Assembly (NCBI GenBank): GCA_028284635.1
Contig: JANQRJ010000039.1
Location: 1 to 62,302, forward strand
Length of the DNA: 62,302 nucleotides
Origin: Pelagicoccus sp.
Lineage (GTDB): Bacteria; Verrucomicrobiota; Verrucomicrobiia; Opitutales; Opitutaceae
Direction of reading: 5' to 3'
Positions 40,974-50,500 of this stretch are shown here, in pieces. Each line of letters begins with the position of its first letter. The stretch's first letter is position 1. The notes below the pieces were generated by a model. The model did no database searches. It saw only the letters and a list, made by a program, of their open reading frames with translations, and had not been told where the DNA came from. A program made the position numbers and the translations under genes.

Positions 40974-41085
40974 TTCGAGGCGATAAGGAAGTCCATCCGT
41001 GCCGGACGCAAAAACGAAAAAAGAAAAAAAGCCAAGCAAGCCCAACACCGGCTGCGATTGAAGATGTATGGATTGCAGCCTTTAA

Positions 41086-41149
41086 GTAGCCGAACTGGAA
41101 AGAGTTTGGTTCTCTGCCCTATTATCCAAACTCTTTCCAGTTCGGCTGC
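41086..41149. repeat. GTAGCCGAACT-type REPIN in a long intergenic region
   Basis: GTAGCCGAACTGGAAAGAGT and its inverted partner form a hairpin of about 24-base arms. Same family as the REPs flanking the RAYT gene (45765, 46383) and at 44103. The remaining part of the gap (41150-41589, 440 bases) shows no gene or other clear structure; it should contain the promoter of the SYLF gene. Confidence 0.8.
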
Positions 41150-41589
41150 CTCGCGTAAGCAGCGTCCGACCTCCCATCTGTCCCACCACTTTCCATCACG
41201 CCCCTCGACAACTCAAACAGGCAAATAATTCTCCAACGTTGGAAAGTTCAGCACAACAGTCCAATCATAAGAAACTCATAATCAGAAACTTGCCGCTTTA
41301 AAAGACAACCTTGAACTTTTGGTTGGCAGTTCCTGAATACAGCTCGAAAAAGCAACGCTGAGTAGAGATGCCAGAGAGCCGACGTTCATGAGGAATGGGG
41401 TTCGCATATGCCAGGCCAAGCGATTTGCTTGCCCATTCAGGACGAAACTCTGAAACAGGCCGCACACGCCAGCCCCCCTGCCCAAAATCGTTGCAAAAGC
41501 TTGGAGGGCCGCCAAATAATCCGGCCCAATCCCAGATGCTTTGGCTCAACCGCCTTCCAACTGGCAAAGGCCCATCCCACATTACGCAC

Positions 41590-42288
41590 ATGAAGCAAAT
41601 CACCCGGAACGCATTTCTCCTCCTCGGCATAGCCATCGTCACCAGCCTCAGCGCCGCCCCCAAACGCGAGAAGCTCGTCGAACGCCTCGTCACAGGCGAG
41701 TACGTGCTAGAGGAAATCATGGCCGACACCGGCACTGCCATCCCTGCCAGTATTCTGCAAGACGCCCACGGCATTCTCCTCACGATCAACTACCGAGGTG
41801 GCTTCTTCATCGGCGGCCATGCGGGCACCGGCATTCTTATCGCCAAGAACCCGCTCACCGGCGAGTGGGGCGTGCCGGCCTTCGTCAAGACCGGTGGAGC
41901 AAACATTGGCCTGCAGCTCGGCATCAAGGAGTTCGACACCATCTACGTCATCATGGACAGCGACACCGTGCGCAAAGCCTACTCTGGCCGACTCGACTTC
42001 GGCGCGGACGCCGCCGCCGTAGCCGGCCCCATCTTCAGCGCTACGGAGTCCCGCCCAAGCATCGATTACCAGACCGCCAAGATCCTCGTCTACACCAGCA
42101 AGAAAGGCCTCTATGCCGGCGTCGCGGTAAAAGCGGGTTGGGTTGCCCCCGACAACAAAGCCACCCAAGCCCTCTACGACACTTCCTACCGCATCCCCGA
42201 AATCGTGCTCAGCGACTGGTTCGAGCTCCCCCCCGAAGCCGTCGCCCTCCTCCAACGCCTCAACTACTACACCGAAGGCGGAAGGTAG
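41590..42288 (+). CDS. SYLF/Ysc84 lipid-binding domain protein, secreted
   Basis: 232 residues with a signal peptide (LLLGIAIVTSLSAAP). The body matches the SYLF (DUF500/Ysc84) fold: ASILQDAHGILLTINYRGGF, GHAGTGILIAKNP, WGVPAFVKTGGANIGLQLG, TRKAYSGRLDFGADAAAVAG-like segment, LYAGVAVKAGW. SYLF domains bind phosphoinositides or other lipids; the bacterial role is unclear. The stop codon (TAG) lies in a small palindrome GTAGCGAGCGCTAC (42285-42298). Confidence 0.85.
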   Translation: MKQITRNAFLLLGIAIVTSLSAAPKREKLVERLVTGEYVLEEIMADTGTAIPASILQDAHGILLTINYRGGFFIGGHAGTGILIAKNPLTGEWGVPAFVKTGGANIGLQLGIKEFDTIYVIMDSDTVRKAYSGRLDFGADAAAVAGPIFSATESRPSIDYQTAKILVYTSKKGLYAGVAVKAGWVAPDNKATQALYDTSYRIPEIVLSDWFELPPEAVALLQRLNYYTEGGR

Positions 42289-42298
42289 CGAGCGCTAC

Positions 42299-42395
42299 GC
42301 GCGAGTGGTGAATGTGGAATAGTGAATGGCGAATTTTCGAGGAAGAAGAGCCGGCCTCAATTCACCATTCACTATTCCACACTCACCATTCGCGC
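42299..42395. repeat. Long imperfect hairpin overlapping the permease 3' end
   Basis: Arms 42299-42329 and 42365-42395 are reverse complements over 31 bases with two mismatches; the inner parts read GTGGAATAGTGAATGG and its complement. The right arm encodes the last residues and the stop of the DppC-like permease. Acts perhaps as a bidirectional terminator between convergent genes. Confidence 0.8.
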
Positions 42396-43136
42396 AGCGC
42401 CGAGAACGCTGCACAACACGACTCCAGGCCACAGGGCAAACGACGGATCTTGCAGCAATAGCTTCTGCCCTTCCCTGAGCAGCGTGCCCAGTTCCGCCCA
42501 GTTCGGGTCTCCCGCCAGTCCCAGATAGGTCAGGGCGCTCAACTCCAGCAAGGCGAAGGCGAATACCAGCTTCCACAGCGCCACAAGCTGCGGCAGCAGG
42601 TTCGGCCAGATCGTGAAACGCAAACGAAACCAGGCCGAACCGCCAATCGCTCGACTCGCCTCCACGAACGCCATCGAACTCAGCTCCAGCCAAAGGATCC
42701 GCAATTGTCGAAATGCGAATGGCACGCCAGCCACCGCCACCGCGACTGCCAAGGCTCCTCCCGAACGCTCCATAAACGTCACCACCAGCAGCCCCACGAA
42801 GATCGCCGGCAGAGCGATGCCAAACGAAACCATGGCCCGTATCGAATGACTCACTACGCGGCCTCCACAACGTTCCCCAAGCAGCAGCGCGGCTGAAAAA
42901 GCCAATGTCGCCACACTCGCCGCGACGGCAAACAGCAGCGAATTGCCTGCCCCACGCCAAACCCGACTGAAATAGTCCTGCCCGAGACGATCCACCCCCA
43001 ACCAATGCTCCGCGTTTGGTCCCGTCAGTCGCAGCTCGAAAAAGGACTGCCCGTACGGATCGTGCGGCGTGTAGAACAAGCCCAACAGACACGCCGCATA
43101 GACAAGACCGGCCACCACACTGCCGATCTTCGCCAT
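42372..43136 (-). CDS. Dipeptide/oligopeptide ABC transporter permease (DppC-like)
   Basis: 254-residue membrane permease of the DppC/OppC type: HWLGVDRLGQDYFSRVWRGA is the typical periplasmic start, followed by five or so helices; FVEASRAIGGSAWFRLRFTI is the EAA loop that contacts the ATPase. The start ATG overlaps the preceding permease stop (TGATG). The C-terminal residues come from the flanking repeat, so this end has been altered. ATPases are encoded at 51059-52730. Confidence 0.87.
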   Translation of the reverse strand: MAKIGSVVAGLVYAACLLGLFYTPHDPYGQSFFELRLTGPNAEHWLGVDRLGQDYFSRVWRGAGNSLLFAVAASVATLAFSAALLLGERCGGRVVSHSIRAMVSFGIALPAIFVGLLVVTFMERSGGALAVAVAVAGVPFAFRQLRILWLELSSMAFVEASRAIGGSAWFRLRFTIWPNLLPQLVALWKLVFAFALLELSALTYLGLAGDPNWAELGTLLREGQKLLLQDPSFALWPGVVLCSVLGAARMVSVE

Positions 43137-44095
43137 CAGCTCTCCTCCCCTCCCTTCTTCGGATCGAGCTTCCAAACGACTAGATCCGCGACGAATGCCA
43201 CTGCGATCACCAGCAACACCAGAAAAGTCAGAACATTCTGGGCGACAAATAAGTCGCGTCCCAGAATAGCGGATACGAGATAGCGTCCAATCCCCGGCCA
43301 GGAAAACACCGTTTCCGTCATGAAGGCGCCACCCAGCAAAGCCCCGAACGAAGTTCCGACCACCGTGATCGTCGGCGCCGCTGCGATCCGCAGCAAATGC
43401 CGCCAAACGATCCGCCATGGTCCGTAGCCTCGAGACCGCAACGCCGCCACGAAAGCCTGCAGTTCAGGCTCCTGCAAGCGAGCGAAGGTGACCGTCGCCA
43501 CGCTTGCCATCGGAAAGAACGACAGACAGGCAGTCGGCAAAGCCAGGTAGCGCAAGACCTCAACAAAGCCTCGCTCGCCAATCGCCAAGTCGGAGCGGCC
43601 GCCCATTGGAAACCACCCCAACCACCAGGCTCCCACCACCAGCAAAAGAATGCCTATCCAAAAAATGGGGACAATCAGGCCAATCGAGCCAATGCCTTGA
43701 GCCAATCGAGTCAACCAGGGATGCGCTCCCAACGCCGCAGCCAAGGCCACGCTCAAACCTACCGCCACCCCAAGGGCCAAAGCGCTCAAGCTCAATTCCA
43801 CCGTCGCTGGCATAAAACGCTGCAGATCCTCCAGCGTCTCTCGACCGGTTGTCAGGCTACGCCCCCAGTCGCCGGCAAGAAACTGCTGCTGGGAAATCAG
43901 ATAGCGAATCGGCCACGACTCATCCAATCCCAATCTCTCTCTCTCCAAAGCCACTCGAGCCGGATCGATAGCCTTGCCGAAACGCGACGCGATTGGATCG
44001 CCCGGCACCGCATCGATCGCCGCGAAGATCGCCAAGCTGGCAAACAGATAAAGGCCAACGAAAAACGAAAGCTTTTTGGCAAGAGCGGCTGTCAT
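43136..44095 (-). CDS. Dipeptide/oligopeptide ABC transporter permease (DppB-like)
   Basis: 319 residues, about six helices. FAAIDAVPGDPIASRFGK and LGLDESWPIRYL near the N-terminus and FVAALRSRGYGPWRIVWRHL as EAA loop are characteristic of DppB/OppB. Lies 27 bases after the binding-protein gene and overlaps the next permease, so the three form one operon. Confidence 0.9.
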   Translation of the reverse strand: MTAALAKKLSFFVGLYLFASLAIFAAIDAVPGDPIASRFGKAIDPARVALERERLGLDESWPIRYLISQQQFLAGDWGRSLTTGRETLEDLQRFMPATVELSLSALALGVAVGLSVALAAALGAHPWLTRLAQGIGSIGLIVPIFWIGILLLVVGAWWLGWFPMGGRSDLAIGERGFVEVLRYLALPTACLSFFPMASVATVTFARLQEPELQAFVAALRSRGYGPWRIVWRHLLRIAAAPTITVVGTSFGALLGGAFMTETVFSWPGIGRYLVSAILGRDLFVAQNVLTFLVLLVIAVAFVADLVVWKLDPKKGGEES

Positions 44096-44102
44096 GCGAT
44101 GC

Positions 44103-44126
44103 TCAAACTCTTTCGAGTTCGGCTAC
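44103..44126. repeat. Single GTAGCCGAACT-type REP
   Basis: On the minus strand GTAGCCGAACTCGAAAGAGT then TTGA, the same unit as near the RAYT gene. It overlaps the end of the binding-protein gene, whose TAG stop (44123-44125) is part of the REP's GTAG. Confidence 0.75.
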
Positions 44127-45724
44127 TCTTTCAAGTCTGGAGCCGGATCGCGCCTACGCCGCACCTCGCTAAGCCGCAAGTCGCCGATCTTCTGCAAAGC
44201 GAAGCCGGTGAACTCCGAGCGCAGGACCACGATGTTGTCTCCGTGGCATAATGGTAGGATCGGCAAATCTCGATGCCACAACCGCAAGGCATCCCGGTAC
44301 AAGGTCGCCCGTCGCTCGGGATCGATTTCCTGACGAGCTTCTAGAAGAAGCGTATCCATTCTTTCATTTCGATAGAACGAGTAGTTCGTCGCGGCTCCCT
44401 TCACCGCTGACCAGCTGCCGAAGAACACGCTGAGAAAGTTGTCCGTGTCCCCATTGTCCCCTACCCAGCCGATCATGCCGGCTTCAAAGTCGCCATTGCG
44501 TAGCCGGTCGAGCTGCGTCTTGAAATCGAGGACCGTCACCTTGGCGGGTATGCCTAGAGCTTCGAGCTGGCCCTGCAGAAACGTGGCTGCGGTTACCGGA
44601 TCAGGCAAGTAGGGACGCGGAGCATTCATCACTATGATCTCCAGAGGCCTCTCGGCAAACAGGCCGAGATGCGGGGCAATCAATTCGCGAGCCTGGACTA
44701 AATCGAAAATCGATGCGTCTTCGAAATCCGGATACCCCAGAAAACCCTGCGGGATTGGAAAGCTGGCCGGACGTCCCGCCCCCTCCAGAGCAACGGTGGC
44801 AAAACGCTCTCTGTCGATAGCCAACGATATCGCCTTGCGTACTTCAGGAATGGCTACGCGGGGCGTTTCGAGATTGAAGGCGAGGTAGCCTACGTTCAGC
44901 CCGGCATCTTCGTAGACCGTCACAGCGGGATCCGTCCGCAAAGCGGCTACTTCGGCGGGCTGCAAGCCATCCATGCCATGGGCCGCTCCCGACTTCAGCT
45001 GCAAAAGCCGCGTAGTGTTGTCCGGCACCACCTTCATGACCAGTCGCTCGAAGGCCGGAGCCTCGCCCCAATAGTCGGGATTGCGCTCCAGGAGAATCGC
45101 CTCGTTTGGCCTCCACTCCACGAAACGATAGGGTCCGGTGCCTACAGGGTGACGCTGCATTTCCGTCCCGTAGGTCTCGTAGGCTTTCGGACTGATCAAC
45201 CAGGCTGGGAAAATCGCCAGAGAACGCAGCATGGCCGCGTTTGGTCGATACAGGCGAATCTCCAGTCGCATCGGCTCCACCGCGACTACGTCCTGAATAT
45301 CCTGATACAGGTAGCTCCAGTAGGCGAAAGCGGCTTCCGGCAGGTGAGCTGGATGGTCCTCATCCATTTGACGCAGGAAACTGTAGGCCGCAGCCTTCGC
45401 GTCGAGCGGCGTACCGTCGTGAAAGCGAACTCCTTTCCGAATATCGAAGGAATAAACGAGACCGTCATCGGAAATCGAATACGACTCCGCCAACCAGGGC
45501 TCGATCTCCAGCGTGCCGCTCTTGAAGCGCACCAATCCCTCGCAAATCTGGGTGAGCGTATTGACCGACTCCCCATCGTCGACATCCGCCGGATCAAGCT
45601 TCTGAGCATCGCTGCCCCGAGCGAAGATGAAGGTCTGGGAAGAAGAGACTTCGCCAGCGGGTTCACGGCTGCAGCCGACGAGAAACAGGAGGGAGACGAG
45701 AAGCAGAGCAAAGGTGGATCTCAT
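44123..45724 (-). CDS. Peptide ABC transporter substrate-binding lipoprotein (SBP family 5)
   Basis: 533 residues. The lipobox LVGC (after MRSTFALLLVSLLF) marks a lipoprotein. SDAQKLDPADVDDGESVNTL, CEGLVRFKSGTLEIEPWLAE, KGVRFHDGTPLDAKAAAYSF are standard DppA/OppA regions. Binds peptides or related compounds in the periplasm. ATG 45724 begins the lipoprotein signal; an earlier in-frame start is less suitable. The C-terminus is set by a REP. Confidence 0.9.
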   Translation of the reverse strand: MRSTFALLLVSLLFLVGCSREPAGEVSSSQTFIFARGSDAQKLDPADVDDGESVNTLTQICEGLVRFKSGTLEIEPWLAESYSISDDGLVYSFDIRKGVRFHDGTPLDAKAAAYSFLRQMDEDHPAHLPEAAFAYWSYLYQDIQDVVAVEPMRLEIRLYRPNAAMLRSLAIFPAWLISPKAYETYGTEMQRHPVGTGPYRFVEWRPNEAILLERNPDYWGEAPAFERLVMKVVPDNTTRLLQLKSGAAHGMDGLQPAEVAALRTDPAVTVYEDAGLNVGYLAFNLETPRVAIPEVRKAISLAIDRERFATVALEGAGRPASFPIPQGFLGYPDFEDASIFDLVQARELIAPHLGLFAERPLEIIVMNAPRPYLPDPVTAATFLQGQLEALGIPAKVTVLDFKTQLDRLRNGDFEAGMIGWVGDNGDTDNFLSVFFGSWSAVKGAATNYSFYRNERMDTLLLEARQEIDPERRATLYRDALRLWHRDLPILPLCHGDNIVVLRSEFTGFALQKIGDLRLSEVRRRRDPAPDLKE

Positions 45725-45764
45725 GAGTGCTGGAGCTTCGAAGAAGGCGAAGCGGACGGCAATA

Positions 45765-45825
45765 TCCAAAGTCTTTCGACTTCGGCTACCGGAAAAATTT
45801 GTAGCCGAACTCGACAGAGTTTGGA
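45765..45825. repeat. REPIN flanking the RAYT gene (left copy)
   Basis: Inverted pair: TCCAAAGTCTTTCGACTTCG then GCTAC on the left, GTAGCCGAACTCGACAGAGT then TTGGA on the right, spacer about 11 bases. Identical to 46383-46443 except for one base, so the pair forms direct repeats around the transposase gene. Confidence 0.88.
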
Positions 45826-45846
45826 TTCCTCGCCAGCTTCCCTCCC

Positions 45847-46377
45847 ATGGCTAACAAGTCGAACCTCCCGCGGTTACAAAAGGAAGCCTACCTTGGACAG
45901 ACAACCGTTCACTGGACGCACACCGTCTCCAAGCGTCAAACTGGGTGGCTCAGCGATACCTTTCACGCCCAATTTCGTGAGACTCTGCTCCACTCGCTCG
46001 TTCGATACGCAATGAGCTGCTCCGCCTACTGCCTTATGCCCGACCACATGCATGTACTGGTCGATGGTCTGAAGCCAGAAAGCGACCAATTGCTCTTCGC
46101 CAGGAGATTGCGTGGCGACCTGAACCGGCTCTTGAAGCCCTTTGCTCTGCAACGGCAGGGACACGACCACGTCCTCAAAGACCATGAACGAGAGAGGGAA
46201 GCATATCGCTCCATGGCTCACTATATTCTGAACAACCCCGTGCGAGCAGAGCTTTGCTCGAAAGCAGATACGTATCCGTTTAGCGGATGCATGTTCCCAG
46301 GCTATTTTGGCCTAGATCCTCACGTAGATGGGTATTGGGATACTTACTGGAAGCTCTATGGGTTGAGCGTAGGATGA
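45847..46377 (+). mobile_element. REP-associated tyrosine transposase (RAYT, Y1 family)
   Basis: 176-residue Y1_Tnp/RAYT protein. The HUH motif is HMH at 67-69 (PDHMHVLVDG), and Tyr126 in HYILNNPVRA is the catalytic tyrosine. WHTH/WTHTV and LMPDHMH regions are typical. RAYTs bind and cut REP hairpins through a GTAG or GGAG tetranucleotide and are usually single-copy domesticated enzymes. It sits between two nearly identical REPINs whose units begin with GTAG, and the REP families elsewhere in this window share that tetranucleotide. Gene is intact; RAYTs without such flanks are less often active. Confidence 0.92.
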
Positions 46378-46382
46378 CGGGT

Positions 46383-46443
46383 TCCAAAGTCTTTCGACTT
46401 CGGCTACCGGAAAAATCTGTAGCCGAACTCGACAGAGTTTGGA
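46383..46443. repeat. REPIN flanking the RAYT gene (right copy)
   Basis: Same 61-base structure as 45765-45825, one base different in the spacer (AAAAATCTG in place of AAAAATTTG). The two copies bracket the RAYT gene as a cassette of about 680 bases. Confidence 0.88.
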
Positions 46444-46464
46444 TAGCTGCCACTACTCGAAAGC

Positions 46465-47247
46465 ATGCAACTCCAGCTCTATACGATCGACGCTTTCGAA
46501 TCCGGACCGTTTACGGGCAACCCTGCCGCGGTGTGCCCTCTGGAGAACTGGCTTGACGACGCTCTTCTGCAAGCGATCGCCGCTCAGAACAACCTCTCGG
46601 AAACGGTGTATCTTGTGCCGAAGGGAGCGGGGAGCTACGGCATTCGCTGGTTCACTCCTGCAACCGAGGTCAAGCTTTGCGGTCACGCTACGCTGGCTGC
46701 GGCATTCGCGTTGAAGACAGAGCTTGGGGAGGAAGCGGATACCATCCGCTTCGATTCTCTCAGCGGGCCGCTTTCGGTGGTCTGCCAAAATGGACGCTAC
46801 ACGCTCGATTTCCCCTCTCAGCCGCCAACCGCTTGTCCTAGGCCGTCTTGGCTTCCCAATGCCCTGGGGGCAAACCCACGCGAATTCTACCGGGCCGAGT
46901 ACTGCCTGGCAATCGTTCCGAGCGAAGAGATCCTCGCCGCTATCGAACCGGATTTCGCGTTGCTGGCCAAGTCCTCGGATTCCTATCTCATCGTCAGCGC
47001 GCCGGGAGAGGAGCGCGATTTCGTCTCGCGGTTTTTCGCCCCAGCGGCAGGTATCGATGAGGATCCTGTCACGGGGTCCGCCCATTGCACGCTCACGCCT
47101 TACTGGGCAAAGCGGCTGGGAAAACGTTCGCTCTCAGCTCGCCAGATCAGTCCTCGCGGAGGAGAGCTGACCTGCGAACTGGCGGGCGACCGGGTGAGGA
47201 TCTCGGGCTCGGCTCGACTCTACGCGAAGGCTACGATCTTCGTGTAG
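46465..47247 (+). CDS. PhzF-family epimerase/isomerase-like protein
   Basis: 260-residue PhzF fold protein. FTGNPAAVCPLENWLDD at the N-terminus, NLSETVYL with Glu46 at the catalytic position, IRWFTPATEVKLCGHATLAA and DEDPVTGSAHCTLTPYW are the family motifs. Homologues act as isomerases on amino-acid-like substrates; the true reaction in non-phenazine bacteria is mostly unknown. It begins 21 bases after the REP next to the RAYT gene and has no operon partner. Confidence 0.9.
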   Translation: MQLQLYTIDAFESGPFTGNPAAVCPLENWLDDALLQAIAAQNNLSETVYLVPKGAGSYGIRWFTPATEVKLCGHATLAAAFALKTELGEEADTIRFDSLSGPLSVVCQNGRYTLDFPSQPPTACPRPSWLPNALGANPREFYRAEYCLAIVPSEEILAAIEPDFALLAKSSDSYLIVSAPGEERDFVSRFFAPAAGIDEDPVTGSAHCTLTPYWAKRLGKRSLSARQISPRGGELTCELAGDRVRISGSARLYAKATIFV

Positions 47248-47265
47248 CATCATAGATCGATTCAC

Positions 47266-47417
47266 GAGGTAGGGCCTGATCGCCGAGCGGGCCGCGAAGA
47301 ATGGATCCTGCAACACGGCCCGCTCGGCGATCGGGCCCTACCTCAAGACGCATGTTGTTCTGAATTCAGATTGGGGCTGAACTACCAATGCGCGACTGAC
47401 TGTAAGAAAAGCGCTTC
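47266..47417. repeat. Composite 150-bp REP element (copy 2, inverted)
   Basis: Reverse complement of 16008-16158 with high identity, including GAGGTAGGGCCTGATCGCCG, the inverted arm CGGCGATCGGGCCCTACC, and the flank TGTTGTTCTGAATTCAGAT. Part of the same sequence (AGTCGCGCATTGG) recurs at the right end of the window near 62210. Reads as a short non-autonomous element or a REP cluster copied as a unit. Confidence 0.85.
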
Positions 47418-47422
47418 CAGTC

Positions 47423-47450
47423 GTAGCCGCGTTCTCACGAACGCGGCTAC
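47423..47450. repeat. GTAGCCGCGTTC REP hairpin
   Basis: GTAGCCGCGTTC, four-base loop, GAACGCGGCTAC: a perfect 12-base-stem hairpin starting with GTAG. It lies downstream of the PEPCK-like gene (which ends at 47504 on the minus strand) and may close its transcript. Confidence 0.8.
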
Positions 47451-47503
47451 AATATCGCAGTTTTTCAACAAGCTCCGAGGTGGACGCGGACCCCGCGGCT
47501 AAC

Positions 47504-50500
47504 TCACTCCGCGTAAAGACTGGGATCGACGCCGAGACAGCCTACGAGCTTGTCGCGGTAGTCTTGGGAACGGAAGGTTTCCAAACGGCGATCGATGGTG
47601 CTACGAAGCCTGGACTCTTCGATTCGCTCTCCCAATCCGTGGTTCAGAGGGTTCGCGAGGAATTTGTCGAGATACGAGGCGTGACGCTCCCAGAGGGCCA
47701 CTTCGACACGCTGCTTGGCGTCGAGACGAGCCTGGTACCAGTCGCTGGCCATGAGCGCATCGAAGGTGAAGAGCTTGCGGACCTCGAGATCCCGATAGCT
47801 TTTTCCTTCGTACTCCCCATGGGCCATGATGTGCAGCAAGGCCTTGAGCGGCGGGCAAGCGGACTCTATGGAGCCGTCTTCGAAGTAGTTTAGGGCGACG
47901 CGACGCTGGGTCTCCACGATGTTCTTCACCCCGTCGACAAAGGTGTCCATATCCTGACGCTCGGGGCGCAGGATATTCTCCGGGAAGACCGAAGAGGGAT
48001 TGGAGAAGACGCGCCCCCCGAAGGTCTGCACGAAGGACGAAGTGATGCGGTAGCCAAGACGGCTGACCTCGATCTTCTCGCCCTTGTATTCGATATCCTC
48101 ACACGCTTCGAGGTAGCCTTTGCGAATCATGTAGGCGGCGCGACGCTCTTCGGGCCTCATGCGGCACCAGATCTCGGGAATGAGCAGGCTGATATCGTGG
48201 TCCACCCGGAAGTTCGGCCCGACGTAGCCAGCCGACGAGGCGAAGCCTTCGTATCCGGAAACTACATACGATACGAGTGCATTGTTGAGATCGACGATAG
48301 GCAGCAGGGCGTTGAAGGGCCCCTTCGTCAAGGCGCCCTCCGAGCCGGCCCCCGTGGTGGAGGGAGACTTGCCGGTGAGGCTGGCGATGAACTCCATGAA
48401 GAGCTCGGGCAGCTCCTGGTAGTGGATCGGATTGAATACCGCCAGGGCGCGGATGCCTTTGCTGGGCGGGTTGTTGCGACGGCCGGGCAGCACGCAGTTG
48501 ACCGGGAAATGGGCGGACTGCTGCTTCTCCAAGCGGCGGTAGAGTCGCGCTCCGACCTCGGCCACGTAGACGCTGCGTTCGTCTTCGAGATCGAGACGGT
48601 TCTGCAGGTAGCGCGGGTTCTTGGTGGGAACGCCGTCGACCAGGCGCGGATCGGAGGAGGAGATGACGTAGTCGGGCGAGTCTTCCCTGTTGAACTCTCG
48701 GAGCGTCCTCTGCATCTGCTCGGTGAAGTTTCCAAAGCGGATGGCATCCTTTTCCATCTCCTGGCAGGCAGGACGCTCAATGGGCTCGTAGTTGGAAAAG
48801 AATACGCCGTTGCGAGAGAAGTCGAACTCGGTCTTCTTGTCGTATCCGCGCACGATCGCCTCGTCCGGACGCTGGAATAGCCGGTACTCGCAGTTCTGGA
48901 TGAACTTGAGGGAGGAGAATTCGCTGGCTCCACCGTCCAGCCCTTCGAGCAGGCTGGCCGGAACGACCACCGAGGCAGAGATGTCATCCTCGGTCTGAAT
49001 CTTAGCCGCGGGGAAGAAGTCCTTGCGCAGGCTGAAGACACGCCAGGAGCCGTCGGATGCGAAGCCGACGCGCAGGTACTGCGAGATGAGCTTCTGATTG
49101 CGGTACTTGAGCTCGTTGCCGGGCTTGCCGTTGACCACGTCCACGCCGAAGCGGTCGCGCCAGTCCGTTCCCCAGTCCGGCTTGTAGAAGCGCTTGACCA
49201 CAAGGACGATGTCGATGACGTAACCGGGCACGCCCTTGAGCCAGGCATTGTACTCGTCCGTGTAGGCAGGCGATGGGGAGAGCAGCTTGATGACCGAGCC
49301 GAGGGAGCGCTCAATGCTGAGCAGCGGGCGGCCGGCGGGACGGTTGAGGGACTCGTCCTTGAAGCGGTTGCCGTACTCCTTGTTGACGATCTCCTCGACC
49401 ATGTCGAAGTCCTTCTTCAAGTCGGCAGTGAAGACGGGGCCCATCACGATGGCGTCGGTCAGGGACTTGGAGATCTCGGACTTGCCGCCGCCGGAGACGG
49501 TGCAGGGCTTGTGGCAGAAGGTGGGCGTCGCGCTGGTGCCGATCAAGCGCCAGCGACGCGAGGCAGAGGGGCGCTTCATCTCGACCTTGTAGCCAGAGGG
49601 CAGGATGTAGGTCGCCTCCGGCTGGAGCTGGAGGCTGTGAGTCTCGCCGCCGCTTTGCCAAGTCACGCTTTGGTCGTGCAGAGTGATGTTGGCTCCCTCG
49701 GATATGTAGTAGATATTTGGATACTGCTTGTCTACGGCGTAGCCGCTGGGATGGACTTCGACGCGGTCGCCGAGAGAGGTCAGCACTTGATCGAAGCCGT
49801 GGTCCACCGAGGAGACGTATTCGCTGAGGCGGAAATCCTCCCCGAGGTCGTAGCTGGCGAAGGCCAGAGCGCCGCCGGCATGCTCTTCCTCTACGTTGCC
49901 ATAGAGGTTGGCAGCAAAGGAGATCTGGGTTTTGACCTCCTTTTTGCAGTAGCCGTAGTAGTTGTCGGCGATAAGGGTAACGACCACGCCACGGTTGTCG
50001 CGAGAAGTGATCTTGAAGGCGCCACCGTCGTTGTAGAGCTCGTCTTCGGACTCCCAGCACATGCCGTCGCGCTTCTGCCGCTCCGTGGCTTCGGAGATGT
50101 TGGGCAGTCCGAGGTCCTTCTTTTTGCAGCGAATGAGGTGCGGGGCGAGGATGACGCAACCGGTATGACCGGACCAATGCTTGAAATCCAGACCGGCATC
50201 GTGACTGGCCAGATAGGGATCGCCTGCGTTGCCGAAGATCGACTCCACGAAGTCGAGGTTGCTGGTCATGTTGCCTGGAGCAAAGAAGCGCACCTCGAGA
50301 CGCTTCTCCTCCGTAACCCCTGGCACTTCGGGCTGCACCAGGGGCCGCAGCAGCAGGGAGACAAAGATGCGGGCCTTCTCCTCCTGAGTGGAGGTGAAAG
50401 GCAGCTCCATCAGGGATTCCGGCGGGTTCAAGGCCTCGGTCAGCAGGTTGGCGAAAACCTTGAGCGGCACCTGCTTCTTGTCGGCGGGAATGGGGAGCCC

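Noticed and set aside
46490..46510. TTCGAATCC resembling a tRNA T-arm
   Set aside because: Falls in the PhzF coding sequence and no acceptor, D or anticodon stems can be drawn around it.
46465..47247. Phenazine biosynthesis gene
   Set aside because: PhzF fold is widespread and no other phenazine gene is present, so only the family name is kept.
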